Assembly (NCBI RefSeq): GCF_030690045.1
Contig: NZ_JAUYHK010000016.1
Location: 248,001-312,000 of the forward strand
From: Thalassospira sp.
GTDB taxonomy: Bacteria > Pseudomonadota > Alphaproteobacteria > Rhodospirillales > Thalassospiraceae
Length of the DNA: 64,000 bases
Reading direction: 5' to 3'
This document shows, one piece after another, positions 9,374 through 17,352 of this stretch. The notes below the pieces were generated by a model. The model was not told the DNA's origin. It did no database searches and saw only the letters and a list, made by a program, of their open reading frames with translations. The first letter of the stretch is position 1. Every line of letters starts with the position of its first letter. A program made the position numbers and the translations under genes.

Positions 9374-9704
9374 CAAAGCCTCCGAAGTGGCAAACAGAAA
9401 CGATCAGGCAGAATCCGGGTGGATGCAAGGCACCCCCCACCCCGGCCCGGATCATGAAAGCGGCGCGACAATAGCCGGTTTTACCCTGCAAGGAAAAGCC
9501 GGAATCGCCCGGAAAGTCCTGTTTTTTCGCAAGTTTTGGATCGGTTGTTAAGAAAGGTTGATGCAAATCCCTGAAACGTATAGTTTCCGTCCGACCAGTC
9601 TGACCTGCTGTCGCATGCGTATTCTTGTGAGAGCGTCGGAGACGCATGGGTCAGCAGCGTCAAATGAAGACTTGAGAGTGAACAGGCTGTAACGGGATCC
9701 CGTC
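9374..9704. other. Divergent intergenic region, kdsB / cytochrome c
   Basis: About 330 bp without a supportable gene. A possible plus-strand promoter is TTGATG (9557-9562) with TATAGT 15 bases downstream; the spacing is short, so it is weak. Overlapping ORFs here do not look like proteins. Confidence 0.4.
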
Positions 9705-10430
9705 ATGAAAACGATGGAAATCAACAAGATCGTCGCCGGTGTAATTTGCGCCGTGCTTCTGGTTATCGTTGTTGGCAAGGTCGGTGGTGCACTCGTGCAC
9801 CCGCAAGAGTTGGAAGAACCCGTCTATCCCTTCTCTGACGATCTGCTTGCAGCGGCGAATGCGCCCGCCAGTGCCCCCGCGGCACCGGCTGGTCCGGAAC
9901 CCATTCTGGCCATGCTGGCCAGTGCCAGTATCGCCGATGGCGAAGCCGTCTTTAAAAAATGCGCGTCATGTCATGACGTTACCAAAGGCGGCCCGAACAA
10001 GGTCGGCCCGAACCTTTATGGTATTGTCGGTGCCAGCTTTGCCCATATGGATGGCTTTGCCTATTCCGCAGGCATGGCCGAACATGGCAGCAATTGGGGT
10101 TTTGCCGAACTGAACGAGTTTCTTTTCAAACCGCGTGATTACATCAGCGGCACGAAAATGAGCTTTGCCGGTCTGAGCAAGGCCTCGGATCGCGCCAATG
10201 TCATTGCCTATCTCAACAGCATGTCGGACAATCCGTTACCTTATCCGGACCCGGCAGAAGTTGCAGAAGAAGCTCCGGCTGACGAAGCTGTTGCCGAAGA
10301 AGGTGAAACCGCCCCGGCGGATGCACCCGAAGGGGAAGGCAGCGTGGATGCCGAAGCTGAATCTGCTCCGGCAGAAGGCGAAGCAACTGGCGAAGCAACT
10401 GGCGAAACCGAAGCCGCACCCGCACAGTAA
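9705..10430 (+). CDS. cycM: Membrane-anchored class I cytochrome c (CycM-like) with acidic Ala/Glu-rich tail
   Basis: 241 residues; an in-frame ATG at 9714 would start MEINKIVAGVICAVLLVIV, the usual beginning of this family, so the true start may be three codons later. An uncleaved N-terminal helix anchors the protein with the haem domain in the periplasm. The haem site is KKCASCHDVTKGGPNKVGPNLYGIVG and the distal Met is in GTKMSFAGL, the arrangement of mitochondrial-type cytochrome c that carries electrons from the bc1 complex to oxidases. After the haem domain comes a tail of roughly 60 residues rich in Glu, Ala, Pro and Thr that ends with a tandem repeat. A strong terminator follows. Confidence 0.92.
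   Translation: MKTMEINKIVAGVICAVLLVIVVGKVGGALVHPQELEEPVYPFSDDLLAAANAPASAPAAPAGPEPILAMLASASIADGEAVFKKCASCHDVTKGGPNKVGPNLYGIVGASFAHMDGFAYSAGMAEHGSNWGFAELNEFLFKPRDYISGTKMSFAGLSKASDRANVIAYLNSMSDNPLPYPDPAEVAEEAPADEAVAEEGETAPADAPEGEGSVDAEAESAPAEGEATGEATGETEAAPAQ
10380..10403 (+). repeat. Tandem 12-bp repeat in the cytochrome tail
   Basis: Two exact copies of GAAGCAACTGGC encode (EATG)2 and are followed by a partial third copy. It lies in the disordered C-terminal tail of the cytochrome and could vary in copy number by slippage. Confidence 0.8.
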
Positions 10431-10458
10431 GCGTGCCGGTGATGTGCCGATAATTCTG

Positions 10459-10490
10459 ACAGGGGACGGTTTGCCGTCCCCTGTTTTTTT
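10459..10490 (+). terminator. Rho-independent terminator of the cytochrome c gene
   Basis: A perfect 11-bp stem ACAGGGGACGG / CCGTCCCCTGT with a TTTG loop, continuing directly into a T tract that ends at 10490. Confidence 0.93.
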
Positions 10491-10519
10491 GATGTCTGAT
10501 CAGATCAGGAGTTCGCAAT

Positions 10520-11302
10520 ATGGCCGTTGACCGGAATTTTATCGATATCGCCCATCAACTGGCCGATGCGGCCCGCCCTGTCGTGCGCCACTATTACCGC
10601 ACCAAAGTCGCCATCGATGTCAAAGCCGATGCCAGCCCGGTCACCATCGCCGACCGCGAGGTCGAACGCACCATGCGCGAGATTCTGACCCGCGAATTGC
10701 CCGATCACGGCATTCTGGGCGAGGAACATGGCCGTCACAATATGGATGCACAATATGTCTGGGTTCTGGACCCGATTGACGGCACCAAATCCTTTATTAC
10801 CGGCAAGCCCAGTTTCACTACCCTGATTGCTCTGTGCCGTAATGGTGTTCCTGTGCTGGGCCTGATTGATCAGGCGATCACCGATGAACGCTGGTTCGGG
10901 GCCGAAGGTCAATCGACGACCTTTAACGGCACCACTATTTCCAGCCGCGCCTGCCCGTCACTGGATCAGGCGATTTTCTTTACCACCGCCCCCGAATTGT
11001 TTCGCGGCGTCGAGCAAAAGGCATATGAGGCGGTGCGCGATGGTTGCCGTCAACCGATGTATGGCATGGATGCCTATGCCTATGGGCTGGTGGCGCTGGG
11101 ACTGGCCGACATTGTGGTTGAGGCCGGACTTCAGGCCTATGATTTTTGCGCCCTTGCCCCGGTTCTGGCGGGCGCCGGTGGTGCCATCACCGACTGGCAG
11201 GGTAAAGACCTGAGCATGCATAGCAGCGGACAGGTGATCGCCAGTGGCGATTCCCGCTGTCACCGGCAAGTGGTTGATATGATTGCCGCCGCCATCGCCT
11301 GA
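10520..11302 (+). CDS. hisN: Histidinol-phosphatase of the inositol monophosphatase family
   Basis: 260 residues. Metal-dependent phosphatase with the family motifs GEEHG (motif for metal 1), LDPIDGTKSFITGKPSF (DPIDGT metal site plus the KSF extension characteristic of HisN) and YDFCALAPVLAGAGG near the C-terminus. It is predicted to remove phosphate from L-histidinol phosphate in histidine synthesis, replacing HisB-type phosphatases, as in many alphaproteobacteria and actinobacteria. AGGAG about 8 bases upstream supports the ATG at 10520. It follows the cytochrome gene but is separated from it by a strong terminator, so it has its own promoter. Inositol-1-phosphatase activity is the alternative. 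Confidence 0.9.
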   Translation: MAVDRNFIDIAHQLADAARPVVRHYYRTKVAIDVKADASPVTIADREVERTMREILTRELPDHGILGEEHGRHNMDAQYVWVLDPIDGTKSFITGKPSFTTLIALCRNGVPVLGLIDQAITDERWFGAEGQSTTFNGTTISSRACPSLDQAIFFTTAPELFRGVEQKAYEAVRDGCRQPMYGMDAYAYGLVALGLADIVVEAGLQAYDFCALAPVLAGAGGAITDWQGKDLSMHSSGQVIASGDSRCHRQVVDMIAAAIA

Positions 11303-11311
11303 CCTGCCGAC

Positions 11312-11338
11312 AAAAAAACGCCCGGCACAGGCCGGGCG
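11312..11338 (-). terminator. Intrinsic terminator of the EamA/DinB/LysE operon
   Basis: Stem CGCCCGGC/GCCGGGCG with a 4-base loop and seven A on the plus strand, so seven U in the minus-strand transcript. It is the last of the five hairpins. Confidence 0.9.
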
Positions 11339-11468
11339 CAAGTCGAAGGTTTGCTGTAGAGAGCTCTGGAATGCCAGAGGGTCCGGCCTGAACCGGACCT
11401 GGAACATTGTGCCTGAACACAATGCCCCTGTATCGCCGGGCGACGGAACCGGTCAGAACCGGTCGCCC
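11312..11468 (-). ncRNA. Five-hairpin structured RNA or 3'UTR ending in an intrinsic terminator (candidate)
   Basis: Between the LysE-family stop codon (11484) and the hisN stop, the minus strand folds into consecutive stem-loops. H1 is 11438-11468 (outer GGGCGA/TCGCCC, inner CCGGT/ACCGG). H2 is 11405-11424 (7 bp). H3 is 11380-11399 (7 bp). H4 is 11364-11379 (6 bp). H5 is 11319-11338 (8 bp, ACAG loop on the plus strand) followed on the minus strand by seven T. H2 and H3 have different stems but the same six-base loop, TTCAGG on the minus strand. H1 contains a near-tandem 10-mer (GGAACCGGTC / AGAACCGGTC). There is no ORF. This could be a released 3'UTR small RNA or a protein-binding array. I recognise no family. 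Confidence 0.55.
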
Positions 11469-11483
11469 GACGAATGCCGTTCG

Positions 11484-12146
11484 TTAACGATCACTGAGCG
11501 CAAGGCGTGCGCCCAGTGCAATGAGCATACCGCCCAGGGAGCGTTGCAACCAGACAGACACCCCGGATTTCCGGGTAAACCGCCCGACCATAAAGGCAAC
11601 AGCGAACACCAGCGCACATTCGACAATAAAACCGATCACATTGACCATCAGGCCCAACACCAAAAACTGGGCCGCCATGTCCCCATGCGCCGGATCGACA
11701 AATTGCGGCAGAAATGCCATGAAAAACAGCGCGACCTTGGGATTGAAAATGTCGATCATCACCCCCTGTCCCCATGCCCGGAAATATCCCGGCTGACGCA
11801 AGGGCACGACGGCGGATACGACAATCAGATCATCCGGATCATCCTGCGGAGGGCGAAAACTTTGCCAGATTGCCCGCCCACCCAGCCACACCAGATAGGC
11901 AACACCAATCCATTTCACCACGGCAAAGGCCATTGCCGATGTCGCCAGAATCGCCGACAGACCAAGGGCGGCGGCAATCACATGCACAAATGCCCCCGAA
12001 CAGACGCCAAGGCTTGCCATGATCCCGACCCGCCGGCCATGGGTGGCGGCCTGCGCCAGCAAATAAGCCATATCCGGGCCCGGTGTGATACTGAGCAACA
12101 CTACCGCCACCAGAAAAGTCCCATATTGCGCCACAAGGTCGATCAT
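11484..12146 (-). CDS. LysE/RhtB-family amino-acid exporter
   Basis: 220 residues from the ATG at 12146, whose ATGA overlaps the stop of the DinB gene and implies translational coupling. A longer reading from 12203 would overlap DinB without reason. About six membrane helices. The family signature SITPGPDMAYLLAQAATHGRR is near residue 18, where the Pro-Gly-Pro lies in the first helix; GVAYLVWLGGRAIWQSF follows. Members export homoserine, threonine, lysine or similar compounds. It is the last gene of the EamA-DinB-LysE operon, and its 3' flank carries the multi-hairpin region. Substrate not predictable. Confidence 0.88.
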   Translation of the reverse strand: MIDLVAQYGTFLVAVVLLSITPGPDMAYLLAQAATHGRRVGIMASLGVCSGAFVHVIAAALGLSAILATSAMAFAVVKWIGVAYLVWLGGRAIWQSFRPPQDDPDDLIVVSAVVPLRQPGYFRAWGQGVMIDIFNPKVALFFMAFLPQFVDPAHGDMAAQFLVLGLMVNVIGFIVECALVFAVAFMVGRFTRKSGVSVWLQRSLGGMLIALGARLALSDR

Positions 12147-12646
12147 TTTGAATATCCGTGCAGGCGGGCAAAATAAATCAGGTCGATTTCCTGCGACCCG
12201 CATCCGGCCTCCAGCAACATCGAATGCAATTGCCCTCGATGATGGGTTTGATGATTGAAAAAATGTCCGATTACAACGGAGCGTGGCGTTTCAAACGCCT
12301 TGCCCGCCACATTGCGATAGGCAAGGTCCGTTGCCAGAACGTCGTCATCCAGAGCATCGACAAAGGCGATGATCGCCTGATCCTGCGCCATGCGGGCCGA
12401 CCGAAAGGCACCAAATTCCGGATACAGCACATCATCAAGGGCCAGTTTTTCCACCCGCCCTTCCAGCCGTGCCAGCCACAAACGATCCGCGACCAGAATG
12501 TGGTTGAAGGTTTTGAGGATCGAGGGGAAAAACGCCACACGCGGGGCCGCAAGCGCCCCCCCATCCAGCGTCGCACAAGCAGCCAGCATGCGCTCATTCG
12601 CCCACTGGTTATAACGGGCCATCATGCGAAAATAATCGATATTCAT
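12143..12646 (-). CDS. DinB-family metal-binding protein
   Basis: 167 residues from the ATG at 12646 (MNIDYFRMMARYNQWANERML). DinB/YfiT-like four-helix bundle. The three conserved histidines that bind a divalent metal can be placed as the His in FNHILVADRLWLARL and the two in FFNHQTHHRGQLHSML. Family members act as thiol-dependent transferases or are of unknown function; the name comes from damage induction in Bacillus and does not imply polymerase IV. It sits between an EamA transporter (start 2 bp after that stop) and a LysE exporter (ATGA overlap), so the three are one tight operon. A role in detoxifying or exporting a metabolite is speculation. Confidence 0.85.
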   Translation of the reverse strand: MNIDYFRMMARYNQWANERMLAACATLDGGALAAPRVAFFPSILKTFNHILVADRLWLARLEGRVEKLALDDVLYPEFGAFRSARMAQDQAIIAFVDALDDDVLATDLAYRNVAGKAFETPRSVVIGHFFNHQTHHRGQLHSMLLEAGCGSQEIDLIYFARLHGYSK

Positions 12647-12647
12647 G

Positions 12648-13574
12648 CTAGCGTCCCTCAATCTTGCAGGGTTCGGGCGTGATCGCCGCCGTCACCGGGC
12701 GCACCGGCAAACGGCGCGTCAGAATGACGATATTACCCAGCAATGTCAGGCCGACGCCTAGAACGATATTGCTGTTCCAGACAAAACCTTCGGCAAAGGT
12801 GGAAATCAAAAGGGCCACCACCGGAAACATCACCGAACTGTAAGACGCCTTGTCCGGCCCGATCCGGCCCAGCAATGTCAGGTAAAATCCAAACGCCAGA
12901 ATGGAACCAAAAACCGACAGATAAATCAGGGCGGCAACAAAAGACGGGCTGGTGTCAAAGGTAAATTCGGTGCCGCTGACAAGGATATAGAGGACCAGCA
13001 ATACCGATCCGTAAAACATGCCCCAAGCATTGGCCTGTATGACCGGAATGCCGCGCGACTGATTACGGGCCGAGGCCATATTGCCCAGCGACGCAATATA
13101 ACTGCCGACCAGGGAAACAATCAGGCCGATGCTTCCGCCGGTTGCCAGATCAAAAGCCGCCAGATCGCGGGCAAAAACCAGTGATATCCCCGCCATGCCA
13201 ATGATAGCGCCAATAATGGTGCGGGTTTCCGGGCGGCGATGAAAAAAGATCGCACCATTAATCATGTTCATGATGACGATGGTCGAAAACACCACTGCCA
13301 GCAGCCCGGATGTCAAATAGCCTCCGGCGATATAAATCAGCACATAATTGACCGAAAACAGGCACACGCCCAACACCGCCATAAAAACGTGATCGCGCAG
13401 GCTGTAACGCATCGGCAACCGCCGGATCGCGACATAGGCAAACAGGATTGCCGCAGCAAGGATAAAGCGCCATGCCACCGCGACCTCGGGTGGCACTGAA
13501 AGCTGATATTTGATGGCGATCCAGGTCGTGCCCCAAATCAGCACAACGGCGGCATATAATCCCAATTGGCCCAT
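12648..13574 (-). CDS. EamA/DMT-superfamily transporter
   Basis: 308 residues with about ten membrane helices arranged as two EamA repeats. The N-terminus YAAVVLIWGTTWIAIKYQLSV is typical of the family, and the second repeat begins around IGLIVSLVGSYIASLGNMASA. Such proteins export metabolites or amino acids across the inner membrane. First gene of a minus-strand operon with DinB and LysE. The substrate is unknown. Confidence 0.9.
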   Translation of the reverse strand: MGQLGLYAAVVLIWGTTWIAIKYQLSVPPEVAVAWRFILAAAILFAYVAIRRLPMRYSLRDHVFMAVLGVCLFSVNYVLIYIAGGYLTSGLLAVVFSTIVIMNMINGAIFFHRRPETRTIIGAIIGMAGISLVFARDLAAFDLATGGSIGLIVSLVGSYIASLGNMASARNQSRGIPVIQANAWGMFYGSVLLVLYILVSGTEFTFDTSPSFVAALIYLSVFGSILAFGFYLTLLGRIGPDKASYSSVMFPVVALLISTFAEGFVWNSNIVLGVGLTLLGNIVILTRRLPVRPVTAAITPEPCKIEGR

Positions 13575-13671
13575 GATGGCTTTCCCGGCAGGTCAATGAC
13601 CGGAATATTTAGGGCGATTGCCGCCTGTACGACAAACCAGCAATTGTCATATATGTATTAGGCACGCTAAT

Positions 13672-15588
13672 TCATGATGGATCAGGATCAGCCGGATTAT
13701 CGGTTGATTTGGGCGACGCATCGCCATCGGACTGTTTTTTTGCCGGGGATTTTCGCCCGGCGGACCCGGCCCGTTTCAGGCGTAATTTACGGCGCAAGCG
13801 GGCGCGTTTCCTGCGTTTCCACAGGGCCAGCAATTCCGTGCGCGAATGAAACAACGGCAAACGGCGCTTGACATGCACAATTTGTTCAACCGCCAGGCCG
13901 ACTTCAACCACACCATGTTCGTCATTAATCCGCCGGACAATCAGTTCAACCGGACCATAGGGTACACGGTCGGCCGGTTCGATGTCTCCTGACAATTCCC
14001 GGCGCAAAATATCGGCCACCGTCAGTTCCGCATCGCCTACTGCCACCGGAAATCCGTATTGGCGACCCAGATCGCCAATCAGGGTGGTCGGGGCAAAACT
14101 GAAATCGCCAAACAGATCGCGGTCGTTTTCGCCTTCGGCCGCCCCGGCAAATAACTGATCAAGCAAGGACACATGTTCAGGCGGGGTGATGATATAAATC
14201 CGGTCATCAACCTGAAGACGGCCTGCGGCCTGCGGGCGCAGTGATTTGCCATCGCGCAGCACCAGTGACGGGCGCGCCCAGCGCGGAATACGTTGCCCCC
14301 CGGCCACCGGGCTGTCGGGATGGACGCGATACACCACCACTTCCTGATTGGCATTACCCGGCAATTCAAGATCAATCCGGTCCACCGGACCATGCCGGGG
14401 CGGCACAATAATGCCCAGCCATTTCGCCATTGGCCGGATCGTCCAGCCTTGCAACAACAAAGACGTAATCACCACGATAAAGGCGGTATTGAACAGAAGC
14501 TGTCCCTGTTCGACCCCTTCGACCATCGGCACAATCGCCAGCAGGATCGACACCGCCCCGCGCAACCCGACCCACGACACAAAGGCCGTGTCATTGCGTG
14601 AAAAATTGAAAAACAGCAAACACAGCCAGATCGCCACCGGGCGCGCCACAAACACAAGCGTCAGCGCCAGCAAAATACCCGGAATCAAAACATCGGCAAA
14701 TTCGGTGGGGGTCGCCAGCAGGCCAAGGGTCACAAACATGCCGATCTGTGCCAACCATGTGGTGACATGCTGAAACCGGCGGATGCCCACTGCCATGCGT
14801 ATTTTGCTGTTCCCTGCATAAAGACCGGCAACATAAACCGCCAGAAAACCGCTGCCGCCGATCAGGCTGGTTGCGCCAAACAGGCTGAGCGCACAGGCCA
14901 GAACGACAATCGGCACCAGTCCGGGTTCCAGTTTGACCCGGTTGATCACCTGTACAATGATCAGCCCGCCCAAAAGCCCCAACAACCCGCCCAAGCCGAT
15001 CTGGAAGACAAACCGTTGAAACAGATCAAAGGCGATATTGTCACCGCCCCCCATGACAATCAGTTCAACCAGCGAAATCGTCAGAAACACCGCCATCGGA
15101 TCGTTGCTGCCCGATTCGACTTCGAGGGTGGATCGCGTGCGATCACGCAAATGGATACCGCCAACCCGCAACAGAAAAAACACCGCCGCCGCATCGGTTG
15201 AACTGACAATCGCACCAAACAGCAAGCCCACCAGCCACGGCACGCCCAGCAAAAACCACGCCGCCGCCCCAATGACCCCGGTGGTCAGAATGACCCCGAA
15301 AGTCGCCAGCACAAGGGCCGGGGCGGCCGCAATGCGCAAGGCGCGCGTCGGGGTTTCAAAGCCGCTGTCAAACAGGATCATGGCAAGGGCGGTACTGCCG
15401 ATAAAATAGGCCAGCGGCGCATTGTCAAAAGCAATGCCGCCAATGCCATCCTCGCCCGCCGCCACGCCGACAAACAAAAACACCAACAGCAAGGGGGCAC
15501 CAACCCGGAAACTGATCAGGCTGGTAAAAACGGCAACAACAACCAGAAGCGATGTAACCAGGATCACCAGATTCATCGAATCGATCAT
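13672..15588 (-). CDS. K+/H+ antiporter, NhaP2/CvrA type
   Basis: 638 residues. A Na+/H+ exchanger-type membrane domain of about 12 helices (residues 1-400) contains ESGSNDPMAVFLTISLVEL, the conserved CPA1 ion-binding segment. It is followed by a TrkA_C-like domain (about 405-490) and a CorC/HlyC-associated domain (about 495-580), the exact architecture of NhaP2. The last 60 residues are strongly basic and low complexity (KRRKRARLRRKLRLKRAG), an extension beyond the usual end. GGAGG seven bases upstream supports the ATG at 15588. It exchanges cytoplasmic K+ for H+ in osmotic and pH control. Transcribed alone. Confidence 0.9.
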   Translation of the reverse strand: MIDSMNLVILVTSLLVVVAVFTSLISFRVGAPLLLVFLFVGVAAGEDGIGGIAFDNAPLAYFIGSTALAMILFDSGFETPTRALRIAAAPALVLATFGVILTTGVIGAAAWFLLGVPWLVGLLFGAIVSSTDAAAVFFLLRVGGIHLRDRTRSTLEVESGSNDPMAVFLTISLVELIVMGGGDNIAFDLFQRFVFQIGLGGLLGLLGGLIIVQVINRVKLEPGLVPIVVLACALSLFGATSLIGGSGFLAVYVAGLYAGNSKIRMAVGIRRFQHVTTWLAQIGMFVTLGLLATPTEFADVLIPGILLALTLVFVARPVAIWLCLLFFNFSRNDTAFVSWVGLRGAVSILLAIVPMVEGVEQGQLLFNTAFIVVITSLLLQGWTIRPMAKWLGIIVPPRHGPVDRIDLELPGNANQEVVVYRVHPDSPVAGGQRIPRWARPSLVLRDGKSLRPQAAGRLQVDDRIYIITPPEHVSLLDQLFAGAAEGENDRDLFGDFSFAPTTLIGDLGRQYGFPVAVGDAELTVADILRRELSGDIEPADRVPYGPVELIVRRINDEHGVVEVGLAVEQIVHVKRRLPLFHSRTELLALWKRRKRARLRRKLRLKRAGSAGRKSPAKKQSDGDASPKSTDNPADPDPS

Positions 15589-15777
15589 TGTTCAGCCTCC
15601 TTTCCTGCCAAAATTTCCATTACGCTGCGGGCACCCGAAACCGACATGATCCGCCAGACTATATCTGTGGCCCTGTCTGTGATTGACAACACCCAAAGGC
15701 GGCAAAGTTACGGCAAATTTTGCAAATTGCCCGAAATCGCCGCGCTTTGCCGGAATAACTGACCGGACAAACCGGAT

Positions 15778-16233
15778 TTATTCCGCCTGCGCCGGAAGAA
15801 ACGCAGTTTCCTTGGCCGTTGACAGGGCGATTTCCGGCAGAACTTCGACAATGCCCCCCAGTTCCTTGATGGTATCGGCAACAAAACTTTCCAGATGTGC
15901 CGTATCGCGCAACCGCAATTTCAACAGAAAATCAAACCGCCCGGTCATGTGGTGACATTCCAGAACCTCGTCCGCCTTGATCAGGGATTTGACCAGTTTT
16001 TTGTTGCCTTTGGCCGGATCGGTCCGCAGCCATACCAGTGCGGTTAAAGGCAAACCAACGGCCACCGGGTCCACCTCGATCCGATAGGCGCGAATGATGC
16101 CCTGTTCGCGCAATTTGCGCACCCGGTCATTGACGGCCGAAACCGAAAGCCCGACCGCCGCCCCCAAAACCGCATAAGATTGCGATGCATCCTGCTGCAA
16201 AATATCAAGCAATTTGCGATCAATCGCGTCCAT
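15778..16233 (-). CDS. Lrp/AsnC-family transcriptional regulator
   Basis: 151 residues: an N-terminal winged helix-turn-helix (DRKLLDILQQDASQSYAVLG, recognition helix SVSAVNDRVRKLREQGII) and a C-terminal RAM ligand-binding domain (about 65-145). It probably senses an amino acid and forms octamer-type assemblies. It is divergent from a pair of EamA transporters, a common layout in which the regulator controls an amino-acid exporter. The 120-bp gap between them contains a 7-bp inverted repeat. Autoregulation and control of the transporters is inferred from this layout. Confidence 0.93.
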   Translation of the reverse strand: MDAIDRKLLDILQQDASQSYAVLGAAVGLSVSAVNDRVRKLREQGIIRAYRIEVDPVAVGLPLTALVWLRTDPAKGNKKLVKSLIKADEVLECHHMTGRFDFLLKLRLRDTAHLESFVADTIKELGGIVEVLPEIALSTAKETAFLPAQAE

Positions 16234-16290
16234 GACCTGTTTTCCTTAAAAATTTCGGCGTAGCTGCAATAATACACAAAAATCAGGCAG

Positions 16291-16311
16291 TTGCACATGC
16301 ACTGCCCTTTT
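16291..16311. promoter_or_regulatory. Inverted repeat upstream of the EamA pair
   Basis: GGCAGT and ACTGCC arms separated by 9 bases, followed on the plus strand by CTTTTTATT. It could be an operator or a weak leader terminator ahead of the transporters. Confidence 0.35.
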
Positions 16312-16325
16312 TATTCCGGCATGGT

Positions 16326-16343
16326 GGATTTTTTATAAAATCC
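16326..16343. promoter_or_regulatory. Candidate Lrp/AsnC operator
   Basis: A perfect 7-bp inverted repeat GGATTTT-TTAT-AAAATCC, 13 bp before the first EamA ATG and in the gap shared with the divergent Lrp-type gene. AT-rich dyads of about this size are usual for this family. Confidence 0.5.
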
Positions 16344-16356
16344 GGTTTATCCCTGT

Positions 16357-17352
16357 ATGACCATGACAGTTTCCACAATTCTTGCCGATAATGGCGCGCT
16401 CCGCGGTGCGCTTCTGATGACCGGTGCGGCCATGTGCTTTGCCGGAATGGCGGTGCTGATCCGGCAGATCACCCAGGAATTGCATCCGTTTGAGGCGGTC
16501 TTTTTCCGGAATTTATACGGGCTGATCCCGATGGTGCCATGGTTGCTGCGCAACCGGTTAAACGGATTGCGGACATTGCGCCTGAAATTGCATGTCACCC
16601 GGTCGATCATCGGCCTGATCGCCATGTTTTGCCTGTTTTCAGCCCTTGCCAGCACTCCGGCGGCACAGGTTATTGCGATTAATTTCACCGTGCCGATCCT
16701 CACGACCATATTGGCCGCCATTGTCTTGCACGAAGTGGTGCGTGCGCGGCGCTGGAGTGCGGTCGCCATCGGTTTTGTCGGGGCCATGATCATTGTCCGG
16801 CCCGGCGCACAGGAGCTGAGCACCGGAATCATTCTGGCGATTGCCGCGACATTTTTCATGGCGGCGTCAGTGACCACCGTCAAATTGCTGTCGCGAACCG
16901 AAAGTGCCAATGCCATTGTCACATGGATGGGCCTGATCATGGCACCGTTGTCATTGATTCCCATGCTGTTTGTCTGGCAAACACCGACATGGATGCAAAC
17001 CGCAATCCTGTTGCTGATCGCCATTCTTGCCACCGCCGGGCAACAACTTTTTGTCCGTGCCAACCGGGCCGCCGATCAATCCTATGTCATGGCGTTTGAT
17101 TTCCTGCGCCTGCCCTTTGTCGCCGCCCTTGCCTATATCGCCTTTGGCGAAACGGTGGATTTCTGGACATGGGCCGGGGCGGCACTGATTATCGGGTCCA
17201 CCCTGTATATCGCCCGGCGCGAGGCCGTTCTGGCGCGCAAAAATAAACAAACCCTGCCACCGCCGACCACCGCCCCGGCCGACGCACAGGCGATTCCGGC
17301 AACAAAGGCCCGAACCGCCACCGATCCGGCATCATACGGACCTCGAACCTGA
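16357..17352 (+). CDS. EamA/DMT transporter, first of a tandem pair
   Basis: 331 residues, ten predicted helices in two EamA halves. Motifs LHPFEAVFFRNLYGLIPMVP in helix 2 and VIAINFTVPILTTILAAIVL in helix 4 are strongly shared with the next gene, so the two are paralogues. The second-half motif SYVMAFDFLRLPFVAALAYI is likewise shared. The C-terminus has about 45 extra hydrophilic residues rich in Pro, Ala and Thr. Its stop overlaps the next start by one base (TGATG). Likely an exporter of an amino acid or metabolite controlled by the divergent Lrp/AsnC gene. Confidence 0.9.
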   Translation: MTMTVSTILADNGALRGALLMTGAAMCFAGMAVLIRQITQELHPFEAVFFRNLYGLIPMVPWLLRNRLNGLRTLRLKLHVTRSIIGLIAMFCLFSALASTPAAQVIAINFTVPILTTILAAIVLHEVVRARRWSAVAIGFVGAMIIVRPGAQELSTGIILAIAATFFMAASVTTVKLLSRTESANAIVTWMGLIMAPLSLIPMLFVWQTPTWMQTAILLLIAILATAGQQLFVRANRAADQSYVMAFDFLRLPFVAALAYIAFGETVDFWTWAGAALIIGSTLYIARREAVLARKNKQTLPPPTTAPADAQAIPATKARTATDPASYGPRT

